Assembly (NCBI GenBank): GCA_002281735.1
Contig: NCGK01000003.1
Coordinates: 124,001 to 188,000 of the forward strand
Direction: 5' to 3'
DNA: 64,000 bases
Source of the DNA: Gammaproteobacteria bacterium 28-57-27
Lineage (GTDB): Bacteria; Pseudomonadota; Gammaproteobacteria; Halothiobacillales; Halothiobacillaceae
The notes below the pieces were generated by a model. The model was given only the letters and a program-made list of their open reading frames with translations, had not been told where the DNA came from and searched no databases. Positions 1-7,671 of the stretch are shown here, one piece after another. Each line of letters begins with the position of its first letter. Position 1 is the stretch's first letter. The position numbers and the translations under genes were made by a program.

Positions 1-111
1 GGGTTTGTGCCGGAAGACAATTTGGTTGGACGCGCTATGCTTGTGTGGATGAATTTTGATACCGAGGGCGCGCACGTCAAACCTGAACGTATCGGTACGG
101 GTATTCATTAA
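1..111 (+). CDS. lepB: Signal peptidase I, C-terminal fragment (partial at window start)
   Basis: The first 36 codons in frame 1 read GFVPEDNLVGRAMLVWMNFD and end in TAA at 109-111. The 'VPE-NLVGRA--VWM-FD' stretch is the conserved C-terminal box of the periplasmic domain of type I signal peptidase, which cleaves Sec and Tat signal peptides at the outer face of the inner membrane. The catalytic Ser and Lys lie upstream of the window. The following DUF4845-rnc-era-recO genes are the standard lepB neighbours, which supports the call. 5' partial. Confidence 0.9.
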   Translation, partial: GFVPEDNLVGRAMLVWMNFDTEGAHVKPERIGTGIH

Positions 112-144
112 GTTTTTTTGGCTTAACTCAACGGAGACATGGAC

Positions 145-513
145 ATGCGGATTTACACACAGCGCGGCATGGGTTTTGTGACCCTGTTTCTTATTCTTTC
201 GATCGCAGGCATCGCGGCGGTGGCCGGGATGAAGATCGTGCCGCTTTATTTGGACGATGCTTCGGTGCAATCTGCATTTGCTTCACTTGAAAAGCAAAAT
301 GATCCGAACATGGGTAGGCAGGAAGCCAAGGCTTTTATTCAAAAGCGCCTGTATATCAACCAACTGGATGAAAAAATCCCCTTGGACTCCTTGAAGGTTG
401 AAAGCGCTCCAGGTGGTGGCAAGGCCATCACGATGGAATACGAGGCGCGTGCGACGGTGATGGGCAATCTGGATGCCGTGGCCAAGTTCACGCATAAGGC
501 GGTGGTGCGTTGA
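145..513 (+). CDS. DUF4845 family small membrane protein
   Basis: A 122-residue protein with one N-terminal membrane segment (about residues 8-28) and a soluble remainder. It sits between lepB and rnc, the usual place for the DUF4845 family, whose function is unknown. Two in-frame ATGs exist, at 139 and 145. The GGAGA at 133-137 is one base from the first but seven from the second, so 145 was chosen. Its TGA overlaps the TTG start of rnc, implying translational coupling. Confidence 0.85.
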   Translation: MRIYTQRGMGFVTLFLILSIAGIAAVAGMKIVPLYLDDASVQSAFASLEKQNDPNMGRQEAKAFIQKRLYINQLDEKIPLDSLKVESAPGGGKAITMEYEARATVMGNLDAVAKFTHKAVVR

Positions 514-1217
514 GTTTGAGCGAACCTGTACATCAGTCGCTGCCGCTATTGATGCAGCGGCTGGGGTATGCTTTCAAAAATATCGAGCTGCTTGAACAGG
601 CCTTGCGCCACCGTAGTTCAGGCAGTCGGCACAACGAACGCCTTGAGTTCTTGGGCGATGGTCTGCTCAATTTCGTGATTGCCGATGAGCTTTATAAACG
701 CCGTCCTCACGCCAATGAAGGCGAACTGTCGCGCTTTCGAGCCAGTTTTGTGCGCGAGGCGACCTTGGTGGAGTTGGCGCAGGCCTTGCAACTTGGTGAT
801 TTTTTGACCTTGGGCAGTGGTGAGTTGAAGTCGGGTGGCTTTCGACGCGGCTCCACTTTAGCGGACGCCTTTGAGGCGGTGTTGGGCGCGGTATATCTCG
901 ACGGTGGTTTCGAGCCGGCGCACACTTTGATTTGTTTCTTGTTCCGCGATCGCCTGGAGCACATGCCTGCCGAGCTTGGGCTGAAAGATCCAAAAACGCG
1001 TTTGCAGGAGTTTTTGCAATCACGTCAACGTGGCCTGCCTGACTACCGTGTGTTGGACACGATTGGGCAAGATCATGCGCAGACGTTTATTGTCGAATGC
1101 CGCGTCGAAGGCCTGCTCACCCCCACGCAAGGACGCGGTTCGAGCCGCCGCGGTGCGGAACAAGCGGCGGCTGAAGCTGCGCTTGCCATTATTCAACCGG
1201 AAAAATTAAAAAAATGA
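510..1217 (+). CDS. rnc: Ribonuclease III
   Basis: Cleaves double-stranded RNA in rRNA precursor processing and mRNA decay. The 235-residue product has the RNase III signature NERLEFLGDG at 42-51 (E43, E46, D50) and a second metal-binding cluster DAFEAVLGAVYLDGG from 119 (D119, E122), matching the E. coli catalytic acids. A double-stranded RNA-binding domain covers about 158-228. The TTG start at 510 overlaps the DUF4845 stop; an internal ATG at 552 is possible but would remove conserved N-terminal sequence. The stop overlaps the era start. Confidence 0.95.
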   Translation: MSLSEPVHQSLPLLMQRLGYAFKNIELLEQALRHRSSGSRHNERLEFLGDGLLNFVIADELYKRRPHANEGELSRFRASFVREATLVELAQALQLGDFLTLGSGELKSGGFRRGSTLADAFEAVLGAVYLDGGFEPAHTLICFLFRDRLEHMPAELGLKDPKTRLQEFLQSRQRGLPDYRVLDTIGQDHAQTFIVECRVEGLLTPTQGRGSSRRGAEQAAAEAALAIIQPEKLKK

Positions 1218-2107
1218 CATTTCGCTGTGGCCATGTGGGCATTGTTGGTCGCCCCAATGTGGGTAAATCGACGCTACTCAATACCTTAATTGGGCAAAAA
1301 ATCAGTATCACCGCGCCCAAGCCGCAAACCACGCGGCATAGCCTGATTGGGGTCAAGACCCTACCCGATGCGCAGATTCTGTATGTCGATACGCCAGGTT
1401 TGCACAAAGACACCGGGCGGGCGATGAGTCGCGTGCTGAATCGCGCCGCGCAGGGCATCCTCGAAGGTGTGGATGTACTGGTGTTTGTGATTGAGGGTAT
1501 GCGCTGGACGGAAGAGGATGCGGCGGTGCTGGATCGGATTGAACACGCCAACGTGCCCGTGATTCTGGCGGTCAACAAGGTTGATTTAACGGCAGATAAG
1601 GAAGAATTGCTGCCATTTTTACAAAGCGTTGCCGAGTTTTATCCCTTTGCCGAAATCATCCCGATTTCAGCGCGCAAAGGCAGTAATCTGGCGCGCTTGG
1701 AGGCTGTGGTGGCCGAGCGCTTGCCCGAAGGCGAGGCACTGTACGACGAAGACACCATGACTACCTCAAGCTCACGCTTTATGGCGGCGGAGTTTATTCG
1801 CGAGCAAATTACGCGCTTGTCGCATGAAGAAGTGCCGTACGGAGTGACTGTCGAAATTGAGAACTACACCATCGACGGCAAAATGATCCGCATTGATGCG
1901 CTGATTTGGGTCGAGCGCGAAGGGCAGAAGGGCATTTTGATCGGCAAAGATGGGGAAATGCTCAAGGAAATTGGCCGTCGTGCGCGCATCAATATCGAAA
2001 ATCTGCAAGGCATGAAAGTGTTTTTGCGCTTGTGGGTCAAGGTCAAAGGCGGCTGGTCGGATGATGAGCGTGCCTTGCGCGCCCTGGGCTACGGCGACCC
2101 GGTCTAG
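1214..2107 (+). CDS. era: GTPase Era, 30S assembly factor
   Basis: Ras-like GTPase that binds the 3' end of 16S rRNA and acts in 30S subunit maturation. In the 297-residue product: G1 GRPNVGKS at 12-19, G3 DTPG at 59-62, G4 NKVD at 121-124, G5 SA at 152-153, and a C-terminal KH RNA-binding domain (about 190-290, with GKDG-type loop GKDGEMLKEIG). ATG at 1214 overlaps the rnc TGA, so rnc-era is translationally coupled as in most gammaproteobacteria. Confidence 0.97.
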   Translation: MTFRCGHVGIVGRPNVGKSTLLNTLIGQKISITAPKPQTTRHSLIGVKTLPDAQILYVDTPGLHKDTGRAMSRVLNRAAQGILEGVDVLVFVIEGMRWTEEDAAVLDRIEHANVPVILAVNKVDLTADKEELLPFLQSVAEFYPFAEIIPISARKGSNLARLEAVVAERLPEGEALYDEDTMTTSSSRFMAAEFIREQITRLSHEEVPYGVTVEIENYTIDGKMIRIDALIWVEREGQKGILIGKDGEMLKEIGRRARINIENLQGMKVFLRLWVKVKGGWSDDERALRALGYGDPV

Positions 2108-2113
2108 CTTGGC

Positions 2114-2827
2114 GTGACGCAGGTCTCGGGCGCGACGGGCGAGGCAGGCTATATCCTGCATGCCCGTCCTTGGCGTGACACCAGCTTGTTGCTCGAAGTC
2201 GTGCTGCGCGAAAGCGGGCGGCGCGGGGTGATTGCGCGGGGGGCGCGTTCGAACATGCGCCAGCGCGGGCGTTTGCAACCCTTCCGCCCGCTGTGGCTCG
2301 AACTGGCGGGGCGCGGCGAACTGGCTCAATTGCGTAGCGTCGAAGAGATGCACGCTCTACCCGCGTTGCGCGGACGTGTCCTGGCCTGCGGTTATTATTT
2401 GAATGAATTGTTGATGCGCCTGTTGCCGCGTGACGATGCGCATCCTGAACTGTTCGATGCGTACGCGCGAGCACTCGCCGCCCTAGCTTGCGGCGCAAGC
2501 GAGGCTCCGGTACTGCGTGGCTTTGAAAAGGAACTGCTCGAACAGCTCGGCTGGGCACCTGATTGGAATATGAGCGAAGACGGCCAGCCCATTGAAGCCG
2601 GGCGTTTTTACCGCATGGATACCGAGCAGGGCATCATGCCCTGTCTGCAGCACGACCCCGAAGCCGTCGCAGGACTAAGCCTGCTGCACCTTGCCGAACA
2701 GAATTTTGATGCCGCCGCAACCGCACGCGACATCCGTCTGCTGCTGCATCGACTGCTCGCGCCGCAACTGGGTAGCAAGCCCTTGCAGTCGAGGGAATTA
2801 TTGAAGCTGAGTTTTGCGGGTAAATAG
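2114..2827 (+). CDS. recO: DNA repair protein RecO
   Basis: Recombination mediator that loads RecA onto SSB-coated single-stranded DNA with RecR. The 237-residue product has the N-terminal OB-fold pattern (GYILHARPWRDTSLLLEV, then a VIARGARS segment) followed by the helical RecO domain. The GTG start at 2114 lies 7 bp after era, with no strong ribosome-binding site, consistent with coupled translation. In related genomes pdxJ follows directly; here about 1.7 kb of foreign sequence intervenes. Confidence 0.93.
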   Translation: MTQVSGATGEAGYILHARPWRDTSLLLEVVLRESGRRGVIARGARSNMRQRGRLQPFRPLWLELAGRGELAQLRSVEEMHALPALRGRVLACGYYLNELLMRLLPRDDAHPELFDAYARALAALACGASEAPVLRGFEKELLEQLGWAPDWNMSEDGQPIEAGRFYRMDTEQGIMPCLQHDPEAVAGLSLLHLAEQNFDAAATARDIRLLLHRLLAPQLGSKPLQSRELLKLSFAGK

Positions 2828-2845
2828 GGTGTCGATTCCCTGCTT

Positions 2846-2950
2846 ACGCAAACGGAGAAAGTAGGGCGCAATAGCAAAGCGTATTGCGCCGGATGGGTAC
2901 GCATGAACCCACGACCGAGCACATTCGACGAGTTATGCTACGCTAATTCG
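2846..2950. repeat. Palindromic intergenic repeat with GTAGGGCG / CGCCCTAC ends
   Basis: Between recO and the island genes, GTAGGGCG (from 2861) and CGCCCTAC (to about 2956) form inverted ends. The left end itself folds as GGCGCAATA-N8-TATTGCGCC. Just before it, GCTTACGCAAA at 2845-2855 resembles the terminal repeat of the MITE family seen elsewhere in this window. The exact limits are uncertain. Confidence 0.5.
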
Positions 2951-2994
2951 CCCTACGCTGGCTTCGCTTGTGGACAAATAACGCCTAATTAGGC

Positions 2995-3204
2995 CTACAC
3001 CAGTGTGTCACAGATTGACCAATTAGTGGTCGGCTCATCGGCACGAACTAAAGTGTGATTCTTCATGATTTGATCTAGCGAATCAGAGATAAGTGCAGAC
3101 GGTTGAACGTAGCTTACGTAGCGAGATGAAAAAGAACCTGAGTTCAGTGGATCTCTCGCAGAGGGCGTGATTTCTAAATATACGACTTGAAATTCAGTCT
3201 TCAT
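2995..3204 (-). CDS. Hypothetical 69-residue protein, overlapping the protease gene
   Basis: No family recognised. The ATG at 3204 lies inside the last codons of the upstream protease gene (11-bp overlap), with GAGG nine bases before it, so the two are probably co-translated. The product begins MKTEFQVVYLEITPSARDPL, has no signal peptide or membrane segment, and contains one cysteine near its C-terminus. Base composition is AT-richer than the core genes around it. It could be a partner of the protease or a cassette ORF without function; only position and overlap support it as real. Confidence 0.5.
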   Translation of the reverse strand: MKTEFQVVYLEITPSARDPLNSGSFSSRYVSYVQPSALISDSLDQIMKNHTLVRADEPTTNWSICDTLV

Positions 3205-4192
3205 GATGCCAAGCCTCGAAATTACGGCGATCTTCTGTGGCTTCCTGTCGGCCACCAGAATGCGTAGGAATTTGTACTCGTTGCAGCTTACCTCTGCTAG
3301 AGAATTTTGTCGAACCGCCCTCTACGCTTTCTAGCAGCCCGCGCGTAAAAGAGTAATCAACCTCCTGATTCTGACCTAACACAAGGTTAGGATCATATGG
3401 GCTAAGGAGTTGCAGTTCAGATGCGTAGTCATCATGAAGTGACTTGATGATCTTGTATTGAGGTGCCGTCGGCTTTTCAATTTGCAAACCAAGTTCATTC
3501 GCCGCTTCACGCCGATTGATAGTGTAGTCGTGTGACCCGCTGTCACTGCAAAGGAAATCGAGGATGTGTTCTACTTTACCATCATCCTTTATATGGCTTG
3601 ATAACAGTCTTTTGCCAAGCATGCGAATCTGCGTTCGAGACCGGTAAACATTTCCGAGGACAAGCGGATTGACTTGATGGCTGAGGCTGATTATGAGCTG
3701 CATCGTCTCACTTTCAGATTTGACTCCGAGGCTTTTAGCAAAATCGAAGTATCCAGTTACAGACTCAACGCTTACTGGGACGCGAGATAATGGATTTGGG
3801 CCAGGTACTGCGGGATTCAGTGGGCCATTGATACTCGGATCAATAGGCCCGAGCGTTGCTTGCTTGGTCATCATCAAGCTTGATGCGCCAAGGGCAATGA
3901 GTGTTGCAGTTGAGTGAGCTTTGGTTGGAATGATTACGTTCAGCTCGTCGCAGAATTGCCTGACTAGGTTGACGATGTTCCAACCTGCAAGCAGGTCGCC
4001 GCCGCGAGAGTAGATTACAAGGCAGATCTTATCTGTAACGCCTATTGTATCTAGATGATGTACGAAATGGTCAACTACGTCCTGAGCAATCTGAATGCCT
4101 AAATTCTGCCTATCCCCAGTTACGAAGCAGATCACCTTTGATTTTGTGAAGTCCTCAATTTGCCTATAGAGATCTTTTCGTTGTTCGTACAT
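3194..4192 (-). CDS. Clp-fold serine protease, SDH_sah (serine dehydrogenase proteinase) family
   Basis: A 332-residue cytoplasmic protein related to ClpP/SppA serine proteases. An oxyanion-type loop YSRGGD sits at 61-66, a nucleophile box AHSTATLIALGA at 92-103 with S94 the likely nucleophile, and LGPIDPS at 114-120, typical of this family. No signal peptide, ATPase partner or membrane segment is visible. ATG at 4192 is preceded by AGGGG at good spacing. Codon use is AT-richer than the neighbours, and it stands between recO and pdxJ, which are normally adjacent, so it was probably acquired. Physiological substrate unknown. Confidence 0.8.
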   Translation of the reverse strand: MYEQRKDLYRQIEDFTKSKVICFVTGDRQNLGIQIAQDVVDHFVHHLDTIGVTDKICLVIYSRGGDLLAGWNIVNLVRQFCDELNVIIPTKAHSTATLIALGASSLMMTKQATLGPIDPSINGPLNPAVPGPNPLSRVPVSVESVTGYFDFAKSLGVKSESETMQLIISLSHQVNPLVLGNVYRSRTQIRMLGKRLLSSHIKDDGKVEHILDFLCSDSGSHDYTINRREAANELGLQIEKPTAPQYKIIKSLHDDYASELQLLSPYDPNLVLGQNQEVDYSFTRGLLESVEGGSTKFSSRGKLQRVQIPTHSGGRQEATEDRRNFEAWHHED

Positions 4193-4565
4193 CAAATACC
4201 CCTGTTGTCTAAATTTGGAAGCCTAACGTACAGTCGACACCTAACCAAAAGTGAAAAAACGTTGAGTCTAGAGCCAGAGGTCAATGCAACACATTGATAT
4301 TTAAATACCTTGATTCTGGATGGCGGGTTGGAAATGCAAGCATTAAATACACCTATCAGCCACCCACCCAAGCTGCATTCTCAATTGCATGTTCGCAACC
4401 AAGCATTACAGCATCCGCATTGAAATTCAATGATATACACATGAACTGTCGTGAGGCGACAACTCCCCCGGTTCGCCAACAGTAACAAGCCATCCATAAC
4501 CGCCCATCCTAGGGCACTCTGTGGCAAAATTACTTCTTATGCCTTGGTTTTGAGAGATTGAGTTC
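4193..4565. other. Gene-free spacer with GTTAGGY direct repeats, upstream of pdxJ
   Basis: This 373-bp spacer separates the divergent protease gene and pdxJ. Read on the minus strand it has GTTAGGT (4245-4239) and GTTAGGC (4227-4221) as direct repeats, the second ending 28 bases before the protease ATG. GTTRRRY is the core of integron recombination sites. The remainder is AT-rich and I see no convincing gene in it. The pdxJ promoter must lie here but no clear hexamers could be assigned. Confidence 0.5.
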
Positions 4566-5300
4566 ATGCAACATGCGCTTTTACTGGGTTTGAATATCGA
4601 CCATGTGGCGACGCTGCGGCAGGCGCGCGGGGAGATTTATCCTGAGCCTGTGCATGCTGCGCTGCTGGCTGAGCAGTTTGGTGCGGACAGCATTACTCTG
4701 CATTTGCGCGAAGATCGTCGGCATATTCAGGATCGGGATGTCGAGGTGCTGCGCAGTCTGTTGCAGACGCGTATGAATCTGGAAATGGCGGTGACCGAGG
4801 AGATGCTGGGCATTGCCGAGCGTATTCAGCCGCAGGATTGTTGCCTGGTGCCGGAAAAGCGCGCCGAGCTCACCACCGAAGGCGGCTTGGAGGTTGCCGG
4901 GCAGGAGGCGCGCATGTTGGAGGCGTGTTCACGCCTGCGTGCAGCGGGCGTGCGGGTGTCCTTGTTTATTGATGCCGATCACGCGCAGATTGATGCCGCA
5001 GTGCGTGTGGGTGCGCCGGTGATTGAAATCCACACGGGGCATTACGCGACAGCACGCGGAGCCGCGCAGCAGGCCGAGTTGGCGCGCATTCGTGAGGCGG
5101 CGCGCTACGCGCATGGCTTGGGGCTGCATGTGAATGCCGGGCATGGTTTGCATTACCACAATGTGCAGGCGATTGCCGCCATCCCTGAAATGCGCGAGTT
5201 GAATATCGGCCATGCCATTATCGCGCGCGCCATTTTCAGCGGGCTGGGCGAGGCGGTGCGTGAGATGAAGCGGCTGATGATTGAGGCGCGGGTGTCTTGA
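4566..5300 (+). CDS. pdxJ: Pyridoxine 5'-phosphate synthase PdxJ
   Basis: Condenses 1-deoxyxylulose 5-phosphate with 3-amino-1-hydroxyacetone phosphate to give pyridoxine 5'-phosphate, the last ring-forming step of DXP-dependent vitamin B6 synthesis. The 244-residue TIM barrel starts [15 protein letters not shown], contains [11 protein letters not shown] and EIHTGHYA, and ends with the phosphate-binding [12 protein letters not shown] segment. Full family length. ATG at 4566 is preceded by GAGATTGAG. pdxJ normally follows recO and precedes acpS, an order kept here except for the insertions. Confidence 0.96.
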   Translation: MQHALLLGLNIDHVATLRQARGEIYPEPVHAALLAEQFGADSITLHLREDRRHIQDRDVEVLRSLLQTRMNLEMAVTEEMLGIAERIQPQDCCLVPEKRAELTTEGGLEVAGQEARMLEACSRLRAAGVRVSLFIDADHAQIDAAVRVGAPVIEIHTGHYATARGAAQQAELARIREAARYAHGLGLHVNAGHGLHYHNVQAIAAIPEMRELNIGHAIIARAIFSGLGEAVREMKRLMIEARVS

Positions 5301-5331
5301 GGCTTGGGAAGGCGTTTAGTTTAAGCTAAGC

Positions 5332-5376
5332 CACAGAGGGCGCAGAGGGCGCAGAGGGCGCAGAGGGCGCAGAGGG
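5332..5376 (+). repeat. Five tandem 9-bp units CRCAGAGGG
   Basis: CACAGAGGG followed by four exact CGCAGAGGG units. It appears to be an expanded version of the left arm of the AGCCACAGAG-type element whose right arm, of the form CTCTGTGTACTCTGTG, lies at 5570-5597. Confidence 0.85.
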
Positions 5377-5411
5377 TTGATGATGTGTAAGAAGCTGTTT
5401 GCGATCTTCGG

Positions 5412-5443
5412 AATCGTTCCCACGCTCCAGCGTGGGAACGATT
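5412..5443. repeat. Palindrome AATCGTTCCCACGCT-CC-AGCGTGGGAACGATT
   Basis: Perfect inverted repeat with 15-bp arms and a two-base centre, immediately abutting the truncated MITE at 5444. This type of CGTTCCCACGCT palindrome is a common dispersed element in gammaproteobacterial genomes. Confidence 0.85.
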
Positions 5444-5536
5444 TAAGCCTATGTTTTAGCTGATGCTGTTGCCCCCTCTCCCCAGCCCTCTCCCGCGAGG
5501 GGCGAGGGAGCTAAATCCACTTTTTGCGTAAGTCCT
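5444..5536. mobile_element. Truncated copy of the long MITE (right half)
   Basis: Nearly identical over its length to positions about 25774-25866 of the complete copy: it shares AAGCCTATGTTTTAGCTGAT, the CCCTCTCC..GAGGG palindromic section and the terminal GCGTAAGTCC. The left half is missing and replaced by the palindrome at 5412-5443. Confidence 0.75.
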
Positions 5537-5614
5537 GATGACTTCAAACAATCATTCATCGGTTTTTAACTCTGTGTACTCTGTGATCTCTGTGGCTAAT
5601 CTGGTTTTAACAGC

Positions 5615-5992
5615 ATGATTCACGGCATTGGCACCGACATTGTCGCCATCGCTCGCATGACGCGGCTTTGGGACAAATACGCCGAGGCGCTCGCGGCGCG
5701 ATTATTGGCGGATGATGAACAGCTTGCATTGCAGCATCATGCCGATCCGGCGCGCTTTTTGGCCAAACGCTTTGCTGCTAAAGAGGCCGCAGCCAAAGCC
5801 TTGGGTACGGGTTTTCGCGGCGGTTTGAGCCTGCGGCATATCGCCGTGGTGAATGATGCTTTGGGCAAACCCACATTACGCCTTGATGGGCGGGCGGCTG
5901 AACTGGCAGCGGATTTTGGCGTGCGCGCAAGCCATGTTTCAATCAGCGACGAAGCTGATTATGCCGTGGCTTTTGTCGTGATGACGCGTTAA
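5615..5992 (+). CDS. acpS: Holo-[acyl-carrier-protein] synthase
   Basis: Transfers the 4'-phosphopantetheine arm from CoA to apo-ACP, activating it for fatty-acid synthesis. The 125-residue product has the family's two signature blocks: IHGIGTDIV (D8, Mg2+ ligand) and FLAKRFAAKEAAAKALGTG (E57). Length is typical of the trimeric AcpS type. It follows pdxJ as in many gammaproteobacteria, though a repeat-filled gap separates them. It is 16 bp upstream of cysM. Confidence 0.95.
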   Translation: MIHGIGTDIVAIARMTRLWDKYAEALAARLLADDEQLALQHHADPARFLAKRFAAKEAAAKALGTGFRGGLSLRHIAVVNDALGKPTLRLDGRAAELAADFGVRASHVSISDEADYAVAFVVMTR

Positions 5993-6008
5993 CGAGGACT
6001 CAATACAC

Positions 6009-6908
6009 ATGAATTTGCATGATTACCCCACGCTTTCGAGCGCGATTGGCCACACCCCGCTGGTGCGTTTGCAATATCTGCATGCCGGGCGCGACAACAT
6101 TATTCTGACCAAGCTGGAGGGGAATAATCCCGCCGGTTCGGTCAAGGATCGTCCTGCGCTGTCGATGATCGAACATGCCGAGCGGCGCGGTGAAATCAAA
6201 CCCGGCGACACCCTGATTGAGGCTACCAGCGGCAATACCGGCATTGCGCTGGCGATGGCGGCAGCGGTCAAGGGTTATCGCATGGTGTTGATTATGCCGG
6301 ATAACCTGAGCGTCGAGCGCCGCCAGCTCATGCGTGCCTACGGCGCCGAGCTGATTCTGGTGACCCAGGCGCAGGGTATGGAAGGGGCGCGTGATCTGGC
6401 GCTGGCCATGCAGGCGCGTGGCGAGGGCAGGGTGCTGGATCAGTTTGCCAACCCCGATAATCCCTTGGCGCATTATGAAAGCACCGGGCCGGAAATCTGG
6501 CAGGCTACGGGCGGACGCCTGACCCACTTCGTTAGTTCGATGGGTACCACCGGTACCATCATGGGGGTTTCGCGTTACCTCAAGGAGCAAAGCCCCAGCG
6601 TGCAGGTTATCGGCGCGCAACCAGCGGAAGGCGCGTCCATTCCCGGTATCCGGCGCTGGCCGCCCGCCTATTTGCCGAAAATTTACGAGCCGCAGCGTGT
6701 CGATCAGATTATGGATGTGACCCAGGCCGAGGCCGAAGACATGACCCGTCAGCTTGCGGTGCGCGAAGGCATTCTGGCTGGCATTTCCTCCGGCGGTACG
6801 CTGGCGGCTGCACTGCGTCTGGCTGAGGGGCTGAGCAATGCAGTTATCGTCACCATCGTGTGCGACCGGGGTGATCGCTATTTGTCCACCGGCGTGTTCC
6901 CAGGGTAG
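6009..6908 (+). CDS. cysM: Cysteine synthase B (O-acetylserine sulfhydrylase)
   Basis: PLP enzyme making cysteine from O-acetylserine and sulfide or thiosulfate. In the 299-residue product: NPAGSVKDRP with the PLP lysine at K46, TSGNTG at 73-78 binding the substrate carboxylate, GTTGT phosphate-binding loop near 176-180, and a late SSGGT segment. NPAGSVKDR and overall length favour CysM over CysK. It lies 16 bp after acpS and is probably cotranscribed with it. Confidence 0.94.
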   Translation: MNLHDYPTLSSAIGHTPLVRLQYLHAGRDNIILTKLEGNNPAGSVKDRPALSMIEHAERRGEIKPGDTLIEATSGNTGIALAMAAAVKGYRMVLIMPDNLSVERRQLMRAYGAELILVTQAQGMEGARDLALAMQARGEGRVLDQFANPDNPLAHYESTGPEIWQATGGRLTHFVSSMGTTGTIMGVSRYLKEQSPSVQVIGAQPAEGASIPGIRRWPPAYLPKIYEPQRVDQIMDVTQAEAEDMTRQLAVREGILAGISSGGTLAAALRLAEGLSNAVIVTIVCDRGDRYLSTGVFPG

Positions 6909-7029
6909 TTGATTCTGCACTCAAACGGTGTAAGTAGCTGCTCGCCCTGAGCTTGTCTACAGCTGATTTTCTTCAATTAAGACAGGCTGCTAGACTAACC
7001 ACTGTGAACTAAGCTGAGGGGTGATAAAA

Positions 7030-7275
7030 ATGCACAGCGTGAATATCCATGAAGCGAAGACGCATTTGTCCGCATTGGTGGAGGCTGCGCGTAAGGGGGA
7101 TGCGTTCATCATTGCCAAAGCCGGTAAGCCGATGGTCAAAGTTGTGCGTTATGACACCCCCGCAGAGCCGCCAATACGTCGCATCGGTTTTATGCTCGGC
7201 GAGATTCGTGTGCCGGATGATTTTGATCGCATGGGCGAGGCCGAGATTGCGTCGTTGTTTAATGGCAGGTCATGA
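7030..7275 (+). CDS. Type II antitoxin, PhD/YefM-like
   Basis: An 81-residue protein beginning MHSVNIHEAKTHLSALVEA, the swapped-hairpin/PhD-type DNA-binding N-terminus, followed by a GKPMVKVV strand and an acidic toxin-binding tail. A GTG at 7021 is in frame, but GAGGGG at 7016-7021 is correctly spaced only for the ATG at 7030. It overlaps the downstream PIN-domain toxin by four bases (ATGA). Family knowledge predicts that it neutralises the toxin and autorepresses the pair. Confidence 0.85.
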   Translation: MHSVNIHEAKTHLSALVEAARKGDAFIIAKAGKPMVKVVRYDTPAEPPIRRIGFMLGEIRVPDDFDRMGEAEIASLFNGRS

Positions 7276-7658
7276 AGCTGTTGCTTGATACGCATGTGTT
7301 GTTGTGGGCGGCGGGGCAGCCCGAGCGCTTGTCTGCCGCTGCGCTTGCATGGCTTGAAAACCCGGACAACACCTTGATGTTCAGCGCCGTCAGTTTATGG
7401 GAAGTGGCGATCAAGCACGCTTTGGGGCGTGACGATTTTCAGGTGGATGCGCGCCTGCTGCGCCGTGGCTTGTTGGATAACGGTTACGTGGAGCTTGAGT
7501 TAAATAGCGCGCACGCCGTGGCGATTGATACGTTGCCACCTATTCATAAGGATCCGTTTGACCGAATTTTAATTGCGCAAGCGAAGGTTGAAGGCATTGT
7601 GTTTTTGACCGCAGATGCCTTGCTTGCGCCATATTCCGCTTCGATAAGGTTAGTTTGA
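7272..7658 (+). CDS. vapC: PIN-domain toxin, VapC-like
   Basis: A 128-residue PIN-domain ribonuclease. The metal-binding acids are visible: D6 in LLLDTHVLLW, E44 in SLWEVAIK, D94/D97 in HKDPFDRILIAQA and D114 in FLTADALL. LDTHVLLW and DPFDR are typical of toxins paired with PhD-like antitoxins. ATG overlaps the antitoxin TGA. The pair sits between cysM and rlmD, a position without TA genes in the usual core arrangement, so it is probably an acquired module. Confidence 0.88.
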   Translation: MKLLLDTHVLLWAAGQPERLSAAALAWLENPDNTLMFSAVSLWEVAIKHALGRDDFQVDARLLRRGLLDNGYVELELNSAHAVAIDTLPPIHKDPFDRILIAQAKVEGIVFLTADALLAPYSASIRLV

Positions 7659-7671
7659 AAGAAGATTTTGT

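Larger units (their letters stand above)
5301..5614. repeat. Nested-repeat spacer between pdxJ and acpS
   Basis: The 314-bp gap is almost entirely repeats. An outer pair AGCCACAGAG (5329-5338) and CTCTGTGGCT (5588-5597) encloses five 9-bp CRCAGAGGG units (5332-5376), a perfect 15-bp-arm palindrome CGTTCCCACGCT.. (5412-5443), and the right half of a MITE (5444-5536) ending in TTTTTGCGTAAGTCCT. No gene is seen. pdxJ-acpS cotranscription would have to cross these structures. Confidence 0.8.

Noticed and set aside
4294-4485. 63-codon frame upstream of pdxJ
   Set aside because: It starts at TTG without a ribosome-binding site and shows no recognisable motif, so I treat it as chance.
5332-5376. 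Tandem repeats considered as a CRISPR array
   Set aside because: Units are 9 bp and contiguous without spacers; no cas genes are present.
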